Positions 44,631 to 56,000 of a stretch of 64,000 bases of DNA are shown piece by piece. Source of the DNA: Ailurus styani. Lineage: Eukaryota > Chordata > Mammalia > Carnivora > Ailuridae. The DNA lies in the NCBI GenBank assembly GCA_002007465.1, contig LNAC01000037.1:1358335-1422334 (forward strand), given 5' to 3'. The stretch's first letter is position 1. Each line of letters starts with the position of its first letter. The notes under the pieces are model-generated. The model was not told where the DNA came from and did no database searches. It saw only the letters and a list, made by a program, of their open reading frames with translations. The position numbers were made by a program, and so were the translations under genes.

Positions 44631-45799
44631 CAATCAAAGATTTTGTTTGTTTCACAATGTCCTATGTTTACTACTAGGAAAACAGCAAAGCTGTTTTCCT
44701 TTCGGAAAACTATTGGAAGATTATACATGGGTTGGAACTGAATGAAGCAGAAATGGAAAGGAGGCAGATTCTGAGACTTTCTCCTCAGGCTTTCTAGGGG
44801 CTTTACTGCCTCATTGGATCATCTATGCCTCTGCTGGGCAAACCACACTGTTCTTTTTTTTTAATGCTGACCTGTTCAGCTCTAACATGACTTTGACTGG
44901 TTTATGGCTTTGGCTCGTCATGATTCTTGCTGTTCTGGTGCCATTTCAGCATTTATGTTAAAGTTGGTGGTATGGCTCTGTGGGTATTTCTTACTTAAAA
45001 TCACAGAGAAAGGGAGTTTGATAGATTAAGCTGTCTTTTCTTTTCTTCAATCTAGACCATGTCAGATATCACTAGTGGGTCTGTGGGTTGGTTATCCTTG
45101 GGTGGGGTGCTCACTTAATATATTTACTGCGTTGATTAGAGTAGCTCATGATACCCAGGACACCGAGATCAGACACTCAAATAGCAGTTGGAAGCAAGGC
45201 CATTTCCTTTACAAGGGCATTTTGGTGGGCAGGCAGGGATTATCAACTCGGCAATTAAAACTATCATTTAGAAACTATCCAACTTACTTCCTATGACTAT
45301 GCATTTAACAGTTTAAAGAGCTGGTGGGAAACAATCGATCAGAATTACCTCTATGTAACTGGGTAACTTCGAAAATCCAGAAAGAAGACTCAATAGAAAT
45401 ATATTTCATAGGGAAACCTGTTTTTCTATTTAAGAACATTTTGGTCTTGAAGTAATCGATAATCTTTAGCAAATTTGACATCTGGGTAAAGACTACCCAA
45501 ACCATTGGGTACTCCTGTACTTTTTTTTTTTTACTTTTTATTTTTATTTGTAAGAACCATTCAGAAATTCTTCACAGCATGTGTAATATGATAAATTTTT
45601 GCTTCACAAAATGTTATGTGTAAGTCTTTACAAAATTAAAACTCAAAGAAGATAGAAAATAGCATTTAAAATGGCAATTTAATAGTTTAGCCTGAATTTC
45701 TTTGATAAAAATTTATAGTAATATTAGTTTTTTCACATTGTACAATTTAAAGTTTGAATTTCTTTAAAAAAGTTTGAATTTCTTATAAATTATAAATGG
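44631..45799. other. Unassigned non-genic sequence
   Basis: AT-rich with a T-run at about 45520-45550. Open frames are at most 73 codons. No repeat recognised. Confidence 0.45.
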
Positions 45800-45935
45800 C
45801 AATGATCTGTACTGAGCAATTACTATGATTTACTAAGTGTTGCTAAATGTCTTATTACAAGTCACAAATCTTATTGATTTATAAACTGAGATAAGAAATT
45901 TAAGTAATGACTTTGTCCAAATTCATATATTTAAT
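45800..45935 (-). repeat. Probable MIR fragment
   Basis: 'GAGCAATTACTATGATTTAC', 'GTTGCTAAATGTCTTATTAC', 'ATAAACTGAGATAAGAAATT' and 'AAGTAATGACTTTGTCCAAA' follow the reverse-complement MIR core, heavily diverged. Confidence 0.65.
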
Positions 45936-46204
45936 TATTTGCTTGGACAAAGCAAGCTCAAAGCTTGTATAATTATCCAGGGGGCTAATTTGCATGACCA
46001 ATATCAATAATACTGTGACAATTCCTTAAGCAAATAGAGTAAATGTTGATACTACCTTAAGATACCAGTGTTTCAGCCCAAATCTGAGGATTAGATTCCA
46101 TGGTATTATTCACTTCCAATTATATTTATGAAAGGTTTTAATGCAAGTAAACATAATACTTTTATTTTATCATTCCATTATTTCAAAACCGTGGTTAAAA
46201 TTCC

Positions 46205-46345
46205 CCAAATGTCTTGGAGTATGCTAGCACTAGGGGATGAGATTGAAAGATACAACCCTTAATTTGAAGAAATTTAAAGTTTAGTAGAGGAGACAGACAA
46301 ATAAGTAGCTTAAAGTATGTGCTTTTCTAGAAAAGTGCTCAGGAT
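46205..46345 (-). repeat. Probable L2 3' fragment
   Basis: 'GGAGTATGCTAGCACTAGGG', 'TTAAAGTTTAGTAGAGGAGA' and 'CAGACAAATAAGTAGCTTAA' resemble reverse-complement L2 3' sequence. Confidence 0.55.
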
Positions 46346-47520
46346 GTTTTGGGAGGCCTGGACATTATTCCTTTTCTCATTCTTGTTGGGAGTCATCCAT
46401 ATATTAAGAGTCTCATGAACATTTGAGTATTTCAATATCCTGGTTTTGAGTGTCTTCTCAGGGTAGAGCCATAACACGTTTTTGGAGTTAATAGATAGTC
46501 CTCACATACACACACAAGCCCTAAGGCATAATTTCTACTGATATGAAACATGACTTTAAATTCTTGCCAAACAATACTTCTGTGGTGTTTTTTGCTTGAT
46601 GAGAACTGTGGTATTGAGTTCTGACAGCAATAAAGGTGTTTCATCAATCCATCTCATGAAGTAGTGGTACCCATCTAATGCAACCAACCAAACACTTTAT
46701 AAAGTTTAATATTCTCATTTCATTTCCAAACACTCACTAAATACAGAGGATATATATTTTTTAACACACCTTGTTGATTTTCTATGTAGGGTAAAAAGTA
46801 TGTGCCTTATTCACATAATTGGTATTCAATCTCCTACACTCATCTTGTTTAAAATTTCTTCTCTTTCCTACTTTCTAATATCAACTTACAAGTCATTTTG
46901 TAGTGCCCTGGGTCATCTTGTTTTGTAGATAAAAATCACTTAATACAAAAAGGGGGGGGCAAAAAGGGAAAAAGTGAATTGATATATGACCTAAAACTTT
47001 TCCTTGATGGGCAATGCAAAAGACCTAAGGAATTTTCTTGATGATCCGTTTCATTTCCTAGTTATACAACTTAGAAAAAGATAACCTTCCAAAAAAATTC
47101 CATTGAGAAAGTGCTCATCTAACATAATTGTGGGATTTCAATTGCAATTAAAATAGGACTTTACACAGTCTGAAACTGAGAACAAGACTGGAGTCTTTCA
47201 TTCTTGGCTAGGGCTGTAAGCCAGCAAATACACCCTGAAGGATAGAAAAATGGGTAGAACAAAACTCCCAAATCTTCAGAAAACATGTTACTTCATTTTA
47301 AGACAAATATCATGTAGGAGAGGAAAGAGATATGTCTTTCAAATATGTAAAACACGATTTGTAGCCACTTGCTTCAGCCCAGCTAATAGAAATACAGTTA
47401 GACTACAGAAGATGAATAGGTGTTTTTCCAAGACAAAATGCTCAAATACTAAATGGTCATTGCTGATATCCATGTTGTGACTTGTGTAGTAGTTGAAAGG
47501 TTCCTGATTTGAATGCAGTT
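46346..47520. other. Unassigned non-genic sequence
   Basis: AT-rich; a G-run at about 46952. Open frames are at most 76 codons. Nothing recognised. Confidence 0.45.
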
Positions 47521-47650
47521 CCCTCTCTCCCTCCCTCCCTCTCTCCTTTCCTCCTTCCCTCCCTCCCTCCCACCCTTCCTTCCTTCCTTCCTTCCTTCCT
47601 TCCTTCCTTCCTTCCTTCCTTCCTTCCTTCCTTTTTCTCTTTCCCCTCCT
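47521..47650. repeat. (CCTT)n / (TCCC)n pyrimidine tract
   Basis: Almost pure C/T on the plus strand: TCCC-rich first half, then about 14 CCTT/TTCC units. Frames on both strands (90-97 codons: Leu/Pro/Ser on plus, Lys/Glu/Gly/Arg on minus) are by-products. Likely polymorphic and triplex-prone. Confidence 0.97.
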
Positions 47651-49599
47651 CCTTCTTTTGGTTCGATATGAGAGTGGGTGGGTGGATGTGTGTTTTCAGT
47701 TGTGCCCTATGTCTGCCCACTTTCTGCCCGTGTTTCATTTTCAAGGCCATCTACCAACTTGGAAGTTGGTGTCTGAATTAAAATAGTCTTAGTGCTGAAG
47801 TTTCTTTTTAAAGAGTTAGAATAGTCCATATCATCTTTAAGTTTAATTAATTCTTAGGTATATTGATTAGAGACCTACTAAAGTAGAATAAAAATATCTT
47901 TGACCCTCATGTTCCTCTAAAACATTTTTAAGTGAATTGAGAGAAAACGTAATAATAAATTAAACTACTAGTTTCTTACAAGGAGTTGAAGCCCTTGGGA
48001 GGATCCCTGGCCTGTTGTTCTTGGACCTATGGCTCACTTTTCTAGCACTCTGCTCTGATCTTCATTCTTTGTAGGGTGTAGTTCACAGGTTTTGGTGCTA
48101 CCTGGCTTCTGGCTGGGTTTGATCAATGGGAGCCTCTGGTGGGGGATAGGAGGCTGGGAGAAGAGAAGTGAAGGTATTTTTTAGCCCACTTTTTGACTCT
48201 GGTGGTATCTTAGCAATGACTCCTCCATGGCACTGGCTCCTACCAGACTTACTTGCTCCAGCTTTTTCTGAACAATACTGCCTTTTACACTAGCATCTTC
48301 TCCCTTTGCGTATTCAGCCCAGCAGTGGCACTGACTTCCTTTCTGTGACTAAGCTCTGGGTTTCCTCACTATCATAGGTTTCGTTTCTTAGGTTCTCTAG
48401 CACTTGTGTAACCCATTCCCTGCATTAAAATCACTTGTAGTAATTTCTTTTTTCCTGATCACATCTCTTTTGGTTTAACTTATGTTTGTAAGTCATTGCT
48501 GAATACATTTTCCAGGAGTTACATATTTCAGGGGGGAAAATAGGCTTGGTTATACCAAGAGTATTGGCTGGATATAGTAAAAGTTAGAAAATAAATCAAT
48601 TTTTTTTCTTCCCTAGATGATACCAAACAGCCAGTTTAATGGTATTATTTTTCTTTCATAATTGAGTAATTTTTTGGATTTGTGTTGGTGTAATATTATA
48701 CCATAATTGCTGTCTCCCCTATGGTTACTTAGAGAAAGTCTACTCAAAAGTACAAAATTTGGAATTGAATGCCTATTTGGCTGTCTACAGCTTCCTGGGG
48801 ACATTTTTGGCTGCAATCATACCATTGGACGTGTTGCATACACAAATAGGTAGTGTTGGCTATCTGAAAAATTTGAAATGGTCAAACTTACTGTGAGCTT
48901 AGTTAAGAAAAAGAAGGGGAGAAGAGGAGAGAAGAAGGGGAGAGAAAAAGAAAAAAAGCCAACCTGCAACCCATGGGTGTTGTAAAGCCTGGCTGTCACA
49001 AACTGCTACCACTTTGAGGCTCAATTTAACCTGAAGAGATTTGCATGAGTTCAGATGCAATGAAAGTGAATGAAAGAAGAGTCAACTCAACTGGCTTAAA
49101 CTTTAAGGACTATTATTTGGTATCACAAAGGACAGAAGTCCTTAGGTGACACCAGTCCAGTTGTTCAGGTTTGGATGCAGGAGCCCCTAGCATCCCCACC
49201 ATTTGGGTCCTTTCCATTGTTCTCTCTATCATCTTGGATGCCCCTGAGGTCACTGTCACACAGAGTTCAAGGTGGCTCTTCCACAAGAGAGAGTTGAGCA
49301 GGAGAGGCCTTCTCTTCTTTGAGTCTCTTTTAAAGACCCTTTCCCAGAAGTAACCCAGGGGACTCCCTGAGTTAGAAGAAATCACTCTGAAATTTGGACA
49401 TATTTTAGAAGTAATTTTAATTGCTCTATTTGCTTATAAATCTTAGGGACTAGGACAGTATAAAAGTTTCTGATCAAAATCAGAATTTTTAGAAGGCATA
49501 CCAAGGAAAGCATATCTTTCTTATTTTTAAACATATTTTAGGGTTGCTACATAGAGAGTAGTTTGGAGTTCTTCCCCTCTAGGAAATAGTACTAATTAC
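47651..49599. other. Non-genic block with possible old unnamed repeats
   Basis: 48000-48450 ('CTTCTGGCTGGGTTTGATCA', 'ATGGGAGCCTCTGGTGGGGG', 'AGGCTGGGAGAAGAGAAGTG') resembles an old L1-type 3' UTR I cannot name. 49080-49390 ('ACTGGCTTAAACTTTAAGGA', then 'GACAGAAGTCCTTAGGTGAC') resembles another dispersed repeat, similar to 7990-8290. A purine tract lies at 48905-48957. Open frames are at most 90 codons. Confidence 0.4.
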
Positions 49600-49835
49600 T
49601 GAAGTTTACCAGACATTTACTAGATGCCGGGTGCCAGGGTAAACACTTTAATTTCACTGTTCTTTACAACCACTCAAGAAGGTAGGTACTAGTAATATCC
49701 CCCCATTATGTAGATAAGGAATGTGAGGTATAAGAGGTTTAATAATTTTTACACTGTTCCTTTGTTGGCAAACTCGGCAGAAAGCTGGGATTTGAACTCA
49801 AAAGTTTTAACAGTCGAATCTCTGTCTCCCAAAGC
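49600..49835 (-). repeat. MIR, near full length
   Basis: 'GTTTACCAGACATTTACTAG', 'GTGCCAGGGTAAACACTTTA', 'ACAACCACTCAAGAAGGTAG', 'GTACTAGTAATATCCCCCCA', 'AGAAAGCTGGGATTTGAACT' and 'CAAAAGTTTTAACAGTCGAA' follow the reverse-complement MIR order. Confidence 0.88.
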
Positions 49836-50101
49836 TGCAGGAATGCCAACACACGTTTCATCCAGAATTACTCAAACAAAAATCTTGGGATGTTATGGAT
49901 TTTGCAGCAATTCTTTGCAGCTGTCTTGAAGCATCTCGATTATTGGATGTTTTCTTAAAAAATTTTTGATTCTAGCAGTTAAAAAAGTGATTATCTATGG
50001 ATATATTCACTAATTTTTAATTATAATAAATTACATATATATGTGTGTGTATGTATGTATTTATTTTCCTAAATTAGCATCCATTCAAGATGTTCATTAG
50101 C

Positions 50102-50245
50102 TCAGTTCTTCTCAAACTTTACTATGGCCCAAGAACCACTTAGGGATTCTGTTAAATGCACATTCTGACCCAGGACTATGTGACGAGGGCCAACAAGCTC
50201 TCAGATGGTGTCGATCCTGCTGGACTGAGTTGAGGACTGCAGTCT
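50102..50245 (+). mobile_element. MER5A (hAT-Charlie non-autonomous DNA transposon) fragment
   Basis: Opens with the terminal-inverted-repeat-like 'CAGTTCTTCTCAAACTTTAC', continues 'GAACCACTTAGGGATTCTGT' and 'TAAATGCACATTCTGACCCA', matching the start of MER5A ('cagtggttctcaaacttta...acctggagggcttgttaaa'). The rest is diverged. Confidence 0.7.
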
Positions 50246-50273
50246 GAAAGGAACAGTATTAATTGGCCATTCA

Positions 50274-50477
50274 GGAGTGCCCAGGTGGCTTGGTCAGTTA
50301 AGTGGCTGGCTCCTGATTCTGGCTCAGGGCATGGTCTTGGGATCGAGTCCTGCGTTGGGCTCCCTGCTCTCTGGGGAGTTTGCTTCAGGATTCTCTCTCC
50401 CACTGCCCCTCCTTCCGCTTGCTTTCTCTCCCTCTAAAATAAATAAATTTTTTAAAAAGTTAAAAAAAATAAATAAA
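50274..50477 (+). mobile_element. CAN-SINE with 10-bp TSD
   Basis: Diverged head 'GGAGTGCCCAGGTGGCTTGG', 'GCATGGTCTTGGGATCGAGT', C/T-rich middle, 'TAAAATAAATAAATTTTTTA'. TGGCCATTCA flanks at 50264-50273 and 50478-50487. Confidence 0.95.
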
Positions 50478-50906
50478 TGGCCATTCACATGGTGATAGCG
50501 ACCTGCAATGCCCTGGAGCTAGCTTCTGCTGGCATATGAGAGCTCGCTATTAAATTTTCAGGAATATTGGGAACCAATGTCAGGCACAGCCATTATCAAC
50601 AATTAAATCATGGAAATGTACAATTAAATGAATTGTGAACAAAGGCAATAAATATTCCTATCATGACTTGTTAATTATTTTACTATAATTCTCAATTACT
50701 GATGCTCTTGATGTTTCAGTGTGTTTCTTTGTGTGTCACTATATGATGGTATGCCACTACTCATCTCTTCCCATCTCTGGCTCGGGGATGTCATGTTGAG
50801 AGCTTGAAATTAATCATCGTGGGAATGTTTACACCTTGGAAACTGGAAAATACTACAATCAGGACTTTTCTCCTTGGAGAGCCTGTTGTTAAAATGCTGA
50901 CTAGCA

Positions 50907-51093
50907 GGGCGCCTGGGTGGCTCAGTGGGTTAAAGCCTCTGCCTTCGGCTCAGATCATGATCTCAGGGTCCTGGGATCGAGGCCTGCATCAGGCTCTCTG
51001 CTCATCAGGGAGCCTGCTTCCTCCTCTCTCTCTGCCTGCCTCTCTGCCTACTTATAATCTCTCTCTGTCAAATAAATAAATAAAATCTTAAAA
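50907..51093 (+). mobile_element. Young CAN-SINE, mustelid-like subfamily, 16-bp TSD
   Basis: Head 'GGGCGCCTGGGTGGCTCAGT' followed by 'GGGTTAAAGCCTCTGCCTTC', 'TCTCTGCTCATCAGGGAGCC', 'TGCCTGCCTCTCTGCCTACT', TCAAATAAATAAATAAAATC. The TSD AAAATGCTGACTAGCA (50891-50906) and AAAATGCTGACCAGCA (51094-51109) has one mismatch. Little divergence from the recalled consensus. Confidence 0.97.
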
Positions 51094-51109
51094 AAAATGC
51101 TGACCAGCA

Positions 51110-52235
51110 TATAACTCTGATAAACCCATGTTGCATTTATACTTTATGTTTACTGATAAAAAATCTAGTCATTCTAAACATGAAACTAGTTTACTTGGAG
51201 CTGTCTGCCTAATTTTACAGACTGGGTTAGAGTGTGAGGGAGGGACTTTGAGTTCCAATTAGTGAGTTAGCTGGACTATGGTTCCTGAGTGTGCATATCT
51301 GTGTTCTCATTTGTGGGGGAGCAGGCTTTGCACTCACTCTGTACCTGCCCTCTGGGCTGGTTGTTCATAAGAGAGGGGAACACAAGAGCCCTGTTGCCCA
51401 TGTCCAGTCTGTGCTTGCATACAACTTGCTAACATGAAATGCTAACTCGCTCTCTTGTTTGGTCTTGAGCATCGCCTCCTTATAGTCATTTGTTCTGCGT
51501 GGTCTGGGCACAGTTTCTTATTTTGCCTTTGGCAGCTGAGAGCTATTCTTGGACCCCACAACATCTGTTTCAGCAACGATGGTTCCCCGGTCAGAAAAAC
51601 TAATGAAAAAAGAAGTCCCAAACAAAATGCCGTCACTTGTGTTGTACATGTACAGGAAACAAGGTTACCGGCAAAAGAAGGAACACCCTTGCAGCTGGTT
51701 GGAATTGTTTACAAGACGGTGACAAGCGATGAAAGACCTGTGCTGGATTTGGAGTTGGAGGCTTCGGAAGAGGACGCGAGCAAGCCAGCACTCCTGATGT
51801 GGGATGCTTTGTGAAGGCTGTGCTAATTGGCAAAATTCTCCGGCATGATCAACTGTAGAAATAGCAACATGTAATGGGTCCCAAAACACTCGCTCAGTCC
51901 TGCTGGTTCATTATTCCATCAAATTTTCACTCATCAAGGTACAAGTACAAAGAGCTGGTGATTTCCTGGAAGGCTAAATAGTTTTTCCTAACCTTGCAGC
52001 AGCAAGAGCGGGGATGTTTACATTGAGCTAATGAAATGCAAGTAATAGACAAAACAGAGAGAGATGTGGGACCAGGAACCTGTAAGGATTCCATCACTTC
52101 TTCTTTCAGTTAGCTGCCTAAGTAAGAGAGGATGGCAAAAAACCTCAAAATCTCTCTTTTTTTCCTTCCTTCCATATAGAGGGGAGGGAACATGCTTCTT
52201 ACTCTTACTATGAATGGAGCCTCAATGATTGAAAA
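51110..52235. other. Repeat-free block with a 119-codon open frame
   Basis: The plus frame 51455-51814 reads MFGLEHRLLIVICSAWSGHS at the start and ends in an acidic stretch (LDLELEASEEDASKPALLMWDAL). The second half has protein-like composition but no domain I recognise. A minus frame also runs open at 51633-51833. No splice or promoter context supports it. Coding status is unproven; the interval is otherwise unassigned. Confidence 0.3.
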
Positions 52236-52237
52236 TG

Positions 52238-52280
<43 letters not shown>

Positions 52281-52281
52281 C
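52236..52281. repeat. (TG)n-(AG)n compound dinucleotide repeat
   Basis: About 13 TG units followed by about 10 AG units. Probably polymorphic. Confidence 0.97.
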
Positions 52282-52724
52282 TTTTGAGAAGCACAACTTC
52301 TTTTGAAAACTTAGAGCATTTAGAAGCAAACCAGTGACTAATGCTAAATCTAGAGTTCTTAAAAACCAGCTGATGCATATTCCTTCAATGAACATATCTC
52401 CTGCAGGGCTTGAGACAGAGCTAGGTCAGGTTGACAATTGTGTGGGGTTTTATTTTAAGCCTCTTAACCCCCACACAACAGCTGCAGGAGTGCTGGGACC
52501 CCTGGGGAACACAGCCCACCTGGTTCCCTTCTTTTCCTCCCATCCAGATGAGATGTTTAGTTTTTTAGTCACTAACAAGGCAACTACCCATTTCCATGGC
52601 TGACTGCCTCCATCCTAGATAGTTTTGAAACTGGTTATGCCTTAACATAGTGGTTGCCTTTCACTCATTTTGTGTTTAATGGTGTGAATCAGCATGGCTC
52701 TAAAGCAGGGGTGCGTGCAGGTGA

Positions 52725-53070
52725 AGGGTGTAGACACAGCGCAACTGTATGGGTTGGAATCCTGGCTCTGCCATTCACTAGCTGTGTATTTGGATAAAAC
52801 ACAAATGTGTTTTATTGTTTTTAAACAGTTACTCATATGGAACTTGTTCTGTGTCAGACACTACTGAAGAACAGCACATATAGTAACTAATTAATTTTCA
52901 CATCCCCGGGGAGAAGGCTTTTCTTAGTCTCCGTTTTTCAGATGGGGACACTGAGGTACAAGCAGCTAGTGGGCCATGCTGGTTAGGAACGCGGGCTCCA
53001 GAGTGCCATTGCCTGAGCCTGGATTCCAGACGTGTCACCCTCTAGCTGTATGTGACCTCAGGCAACAAAA
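52725..53070. repeat. Cluster of three MIR fragments in +/-/+ order
   Basis: Plus: 'GGTTGGAATCCTGGCTCTGC', 'CATTCACTAGCTGTGTATTT' (52725-52830). Minus: 'TATGGAACTTGTTCTGTGTC' ... 'GGGGACACTGAGGTACAAGC' (52835-52975). Plus: 'GGAACGCGGGCTCCAGAGTG', 'CCTCTAGCTGTATGTGACCT' (52978-53070). Three pieces within 350 bp, consecutive ones in opposite orientation. Confidence 0.82.
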
Positions 53071-56000
53071 CAGTAGCACATCTTACCCACCCTATCACTG
53101 TCATTCTAGTCCTAGAGAGATGTTTCTTTAATACCAAGAGAATAAACATGGCATGATATCAGAATAAATGACAAACTTGTAAAAAGAATAGGTTCCATGT
53201 TTTAATCAACCACTGCATTCTTCTTATTTTTCTTATTTTGTAATATACTGGTAAGAACTTTGGCGTGTTCTGGGAAAAAATTTGCACCAGTCCGGACTAA
53301 CATTTAGGAACCACTACCTCACTAATGCATCTCTGAAGCATCATTGTTATTGTAATTAATACTATATAGTATGCAGAGAGGTAATTATTGTATTTTTATC
53401 ATTACTGGCCCAGTCTGATAAAAAAAAAAAGACGAAAGGCAATATCATTCAAACAAACACAAAACCTACTTATTCTTATTTGGGGAGCAGTAATACAGAT
53501 CCTGTAACTTTGATAATATTTGTGGAAAATTCTAAATGTAGTCATTCCAGAAGGCACATATTCATCCCATAAATTTTATCTCCCTTATTTTCTGGCTACC
53601 ACAGAGCACGTCTGTGAGCAAACATAGCATATCTGGGATTCGAGGTAGTTCTGCTCTGTAGGCGTGCGCCAAACTGTAATGACCCATGGCTGTGCACACC
53701 ACACTGTAGACTAGCCCAGGCGTCAGCCAACCAGAACACCTCAGAGACTTCTCTGGACATCTGAAAACACTGCCAGGAGAGGAACCTCTGTCCGGATATT
53801 TCCCTCTCTTCCTGGGAAATACGGCCGGTTGATTGCGGTCCTATCCTGAGACAGCAGAAATGGGGCAATCTATTCTTTTTCTAATGGATCTTCCATAATG
53901 TTTCCCCCCAGGAATTTCTAAATCCTCTCAACCTTCACGAAATAATGGTTAAGTCCACTCTCGTTTCTCTGTGTCATCTTTCACAGTCTGAAAACATGTC
54001 AAGATAGGACAAGATGGTGGAGCTTGGATTTTTCTTTTAGGAATTGACTGGAAAGTGAGAATTACCTCCTGGGCAGACATTCTTTGATAGACTGTTGCAT
54101 GTTAAATAAATGGCTTTTTTGTTGTCTCATTTTGAAATTGCAAGCAATAGAGCAGACTCTTTTTTGTTTTCATTCCTCTATGTTTTTTAAAAAATTCACC
54201 CTTTTTGAATTTTTTAGATTATGAATTTATTCACAGAGCCCTTCTAACATATACATTGAAAGGAAATGTGTGGGTTGCTCTTAAGTTCCCACTGTGGACA
54301 TTCAGCTGACATTTAAAAAATTCCATTCATGCCTTGAGATTAATAGAAAAATCAGTGCTTTTAAAAATGATTTTATTTCCAAGAAGTTTGCCTGCCAAAA
54401 TCTAAATATGATTTAGTGTAGATAACTCAGAGTTATGCATAGAGGAAGTTAGGGTGAAGGGTTTATTGGACTCACGTTTTTGTAGATTAAAACCTTTGGT
54501 TTTGTGTGTCATTGAAATGGGTTGGCAAACACCGTGGTCAGTGGTCAGTAACCATCCTGTTCTCCCCCAATGGTATGGTACAGGTCACAATTCACATTTT
54601 TAGTTCCCATGTTGAGGGTATACACAGTTGAGACCCTAAGAACATAAGCACTCTTTTTAGAATAGTATTTTTTTTTAACTTTCCCCACTTTTCAGTAACA
54701 CTTTTGTTTCATGTCTTTATACGAACTCAGTGGAGTAATTCATACAGAAGGAAGAAAAGGACACAATCTTTTCTTTTACCGACATTTTTTCAGTTGATCA
54801 CTGAGATACGATTTTCTACCATCCTTGATTGTTGCTCAAAGCCTGACTCATAGTTTAAGAATACTTTACATCGAGTCAGAGATTTTTCAGCTGCCTGCTC
54901 TGAGACAGAAGGAGGCAATATGATTCTCTTCCTTGGAGAACTTGCTTATATGGAACCAAAATTTATCTCCTTGAGATTTTGAACTTTGTGTCCCATAGAG
55001 CAATAGTCCCTTTTCCACGTGGCAAGCCTATCTGAAGACAGTGATCACACCCTACTGAAGTCCACTCTTAAGGTTAAAAATTCTCAAATTCTTTAAAATT
55101 TCCCCACAAACATAATTTTGAGCACTGTCTCTATTCCTAATTGGAGTTGTCTGTCTTTTGAATTTACTCTCTTGTACAGCATGGCTCCCAGAAATGAGCA
55201 CAACTCCCAGGAATGTCTGGTCAGAGTAGCACAGCATAGGCTTTTGTCTCCCTCATTCAGGAATGCTGTATCTGTGAAGGAGGCATGAACTCCTTCTGGG
55301 GAGTGCTGAACTTACCAGTCACTTAAGCCAATTGAGCCACTAGACATTTTTGTTTTGCTGTAGGCCATATTGGTCCTTTGCAGAGAATACTTTATTCTCT
55401 ATCACTTGACTGACTTTGTAGCAGATAAAAATTTGCTATCTTCATATCTTGATTGTCCAATAGGAATGTGGAAAATGACGGAACTGAGAACGGAGCCTGT
55501 AAGATGCCCCAGGACCTCCCTCCATGGTGATTGGTTGGTTAGCACTGAGCCTTCCCTTGACTAGTAATCCACTAAGCTGTAATGCATTCAAACCAACCCA
55601 CCCATCGTGTTCATGAAATTACTTCCCTTATCTGTGAGTTACCTTCCTAAGAGAAAAGTGACCTTAACAGGCATGGTTTGGTTCCTTTTAAATACTTTCT
55701 GTTTGTAGTCATTACTCCTGGGTGAAATTCAGGTGTTCATCCTTTCTTAGCCACTTCCAGTGGTTGCACAGCCACATTTCTTGCTTACTCTCTTATCATG
55801 TGTCAGCAGGGGCTTGTGTTCATTTACAGACACCTGATGGTGTTTCTGTTATGTTAGACTTCAGTTCTTTTTTGGCATTTTCCATTCTCTCTTTTTTAGC
55901 TCCAAGATCACTCTTGTTTTTATAAAGTGGAAGAGTTCTCACCTCTCAGCCTTTCTCCCACATGTCACCATTACCTCAAGCAAGGACATAGATTTTTTTA

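Noticed and set aside
47457..47781. Overlapping 90- and 97-codon frames on both strands
   Set aside because: By-products of the (CCTT)n tract.
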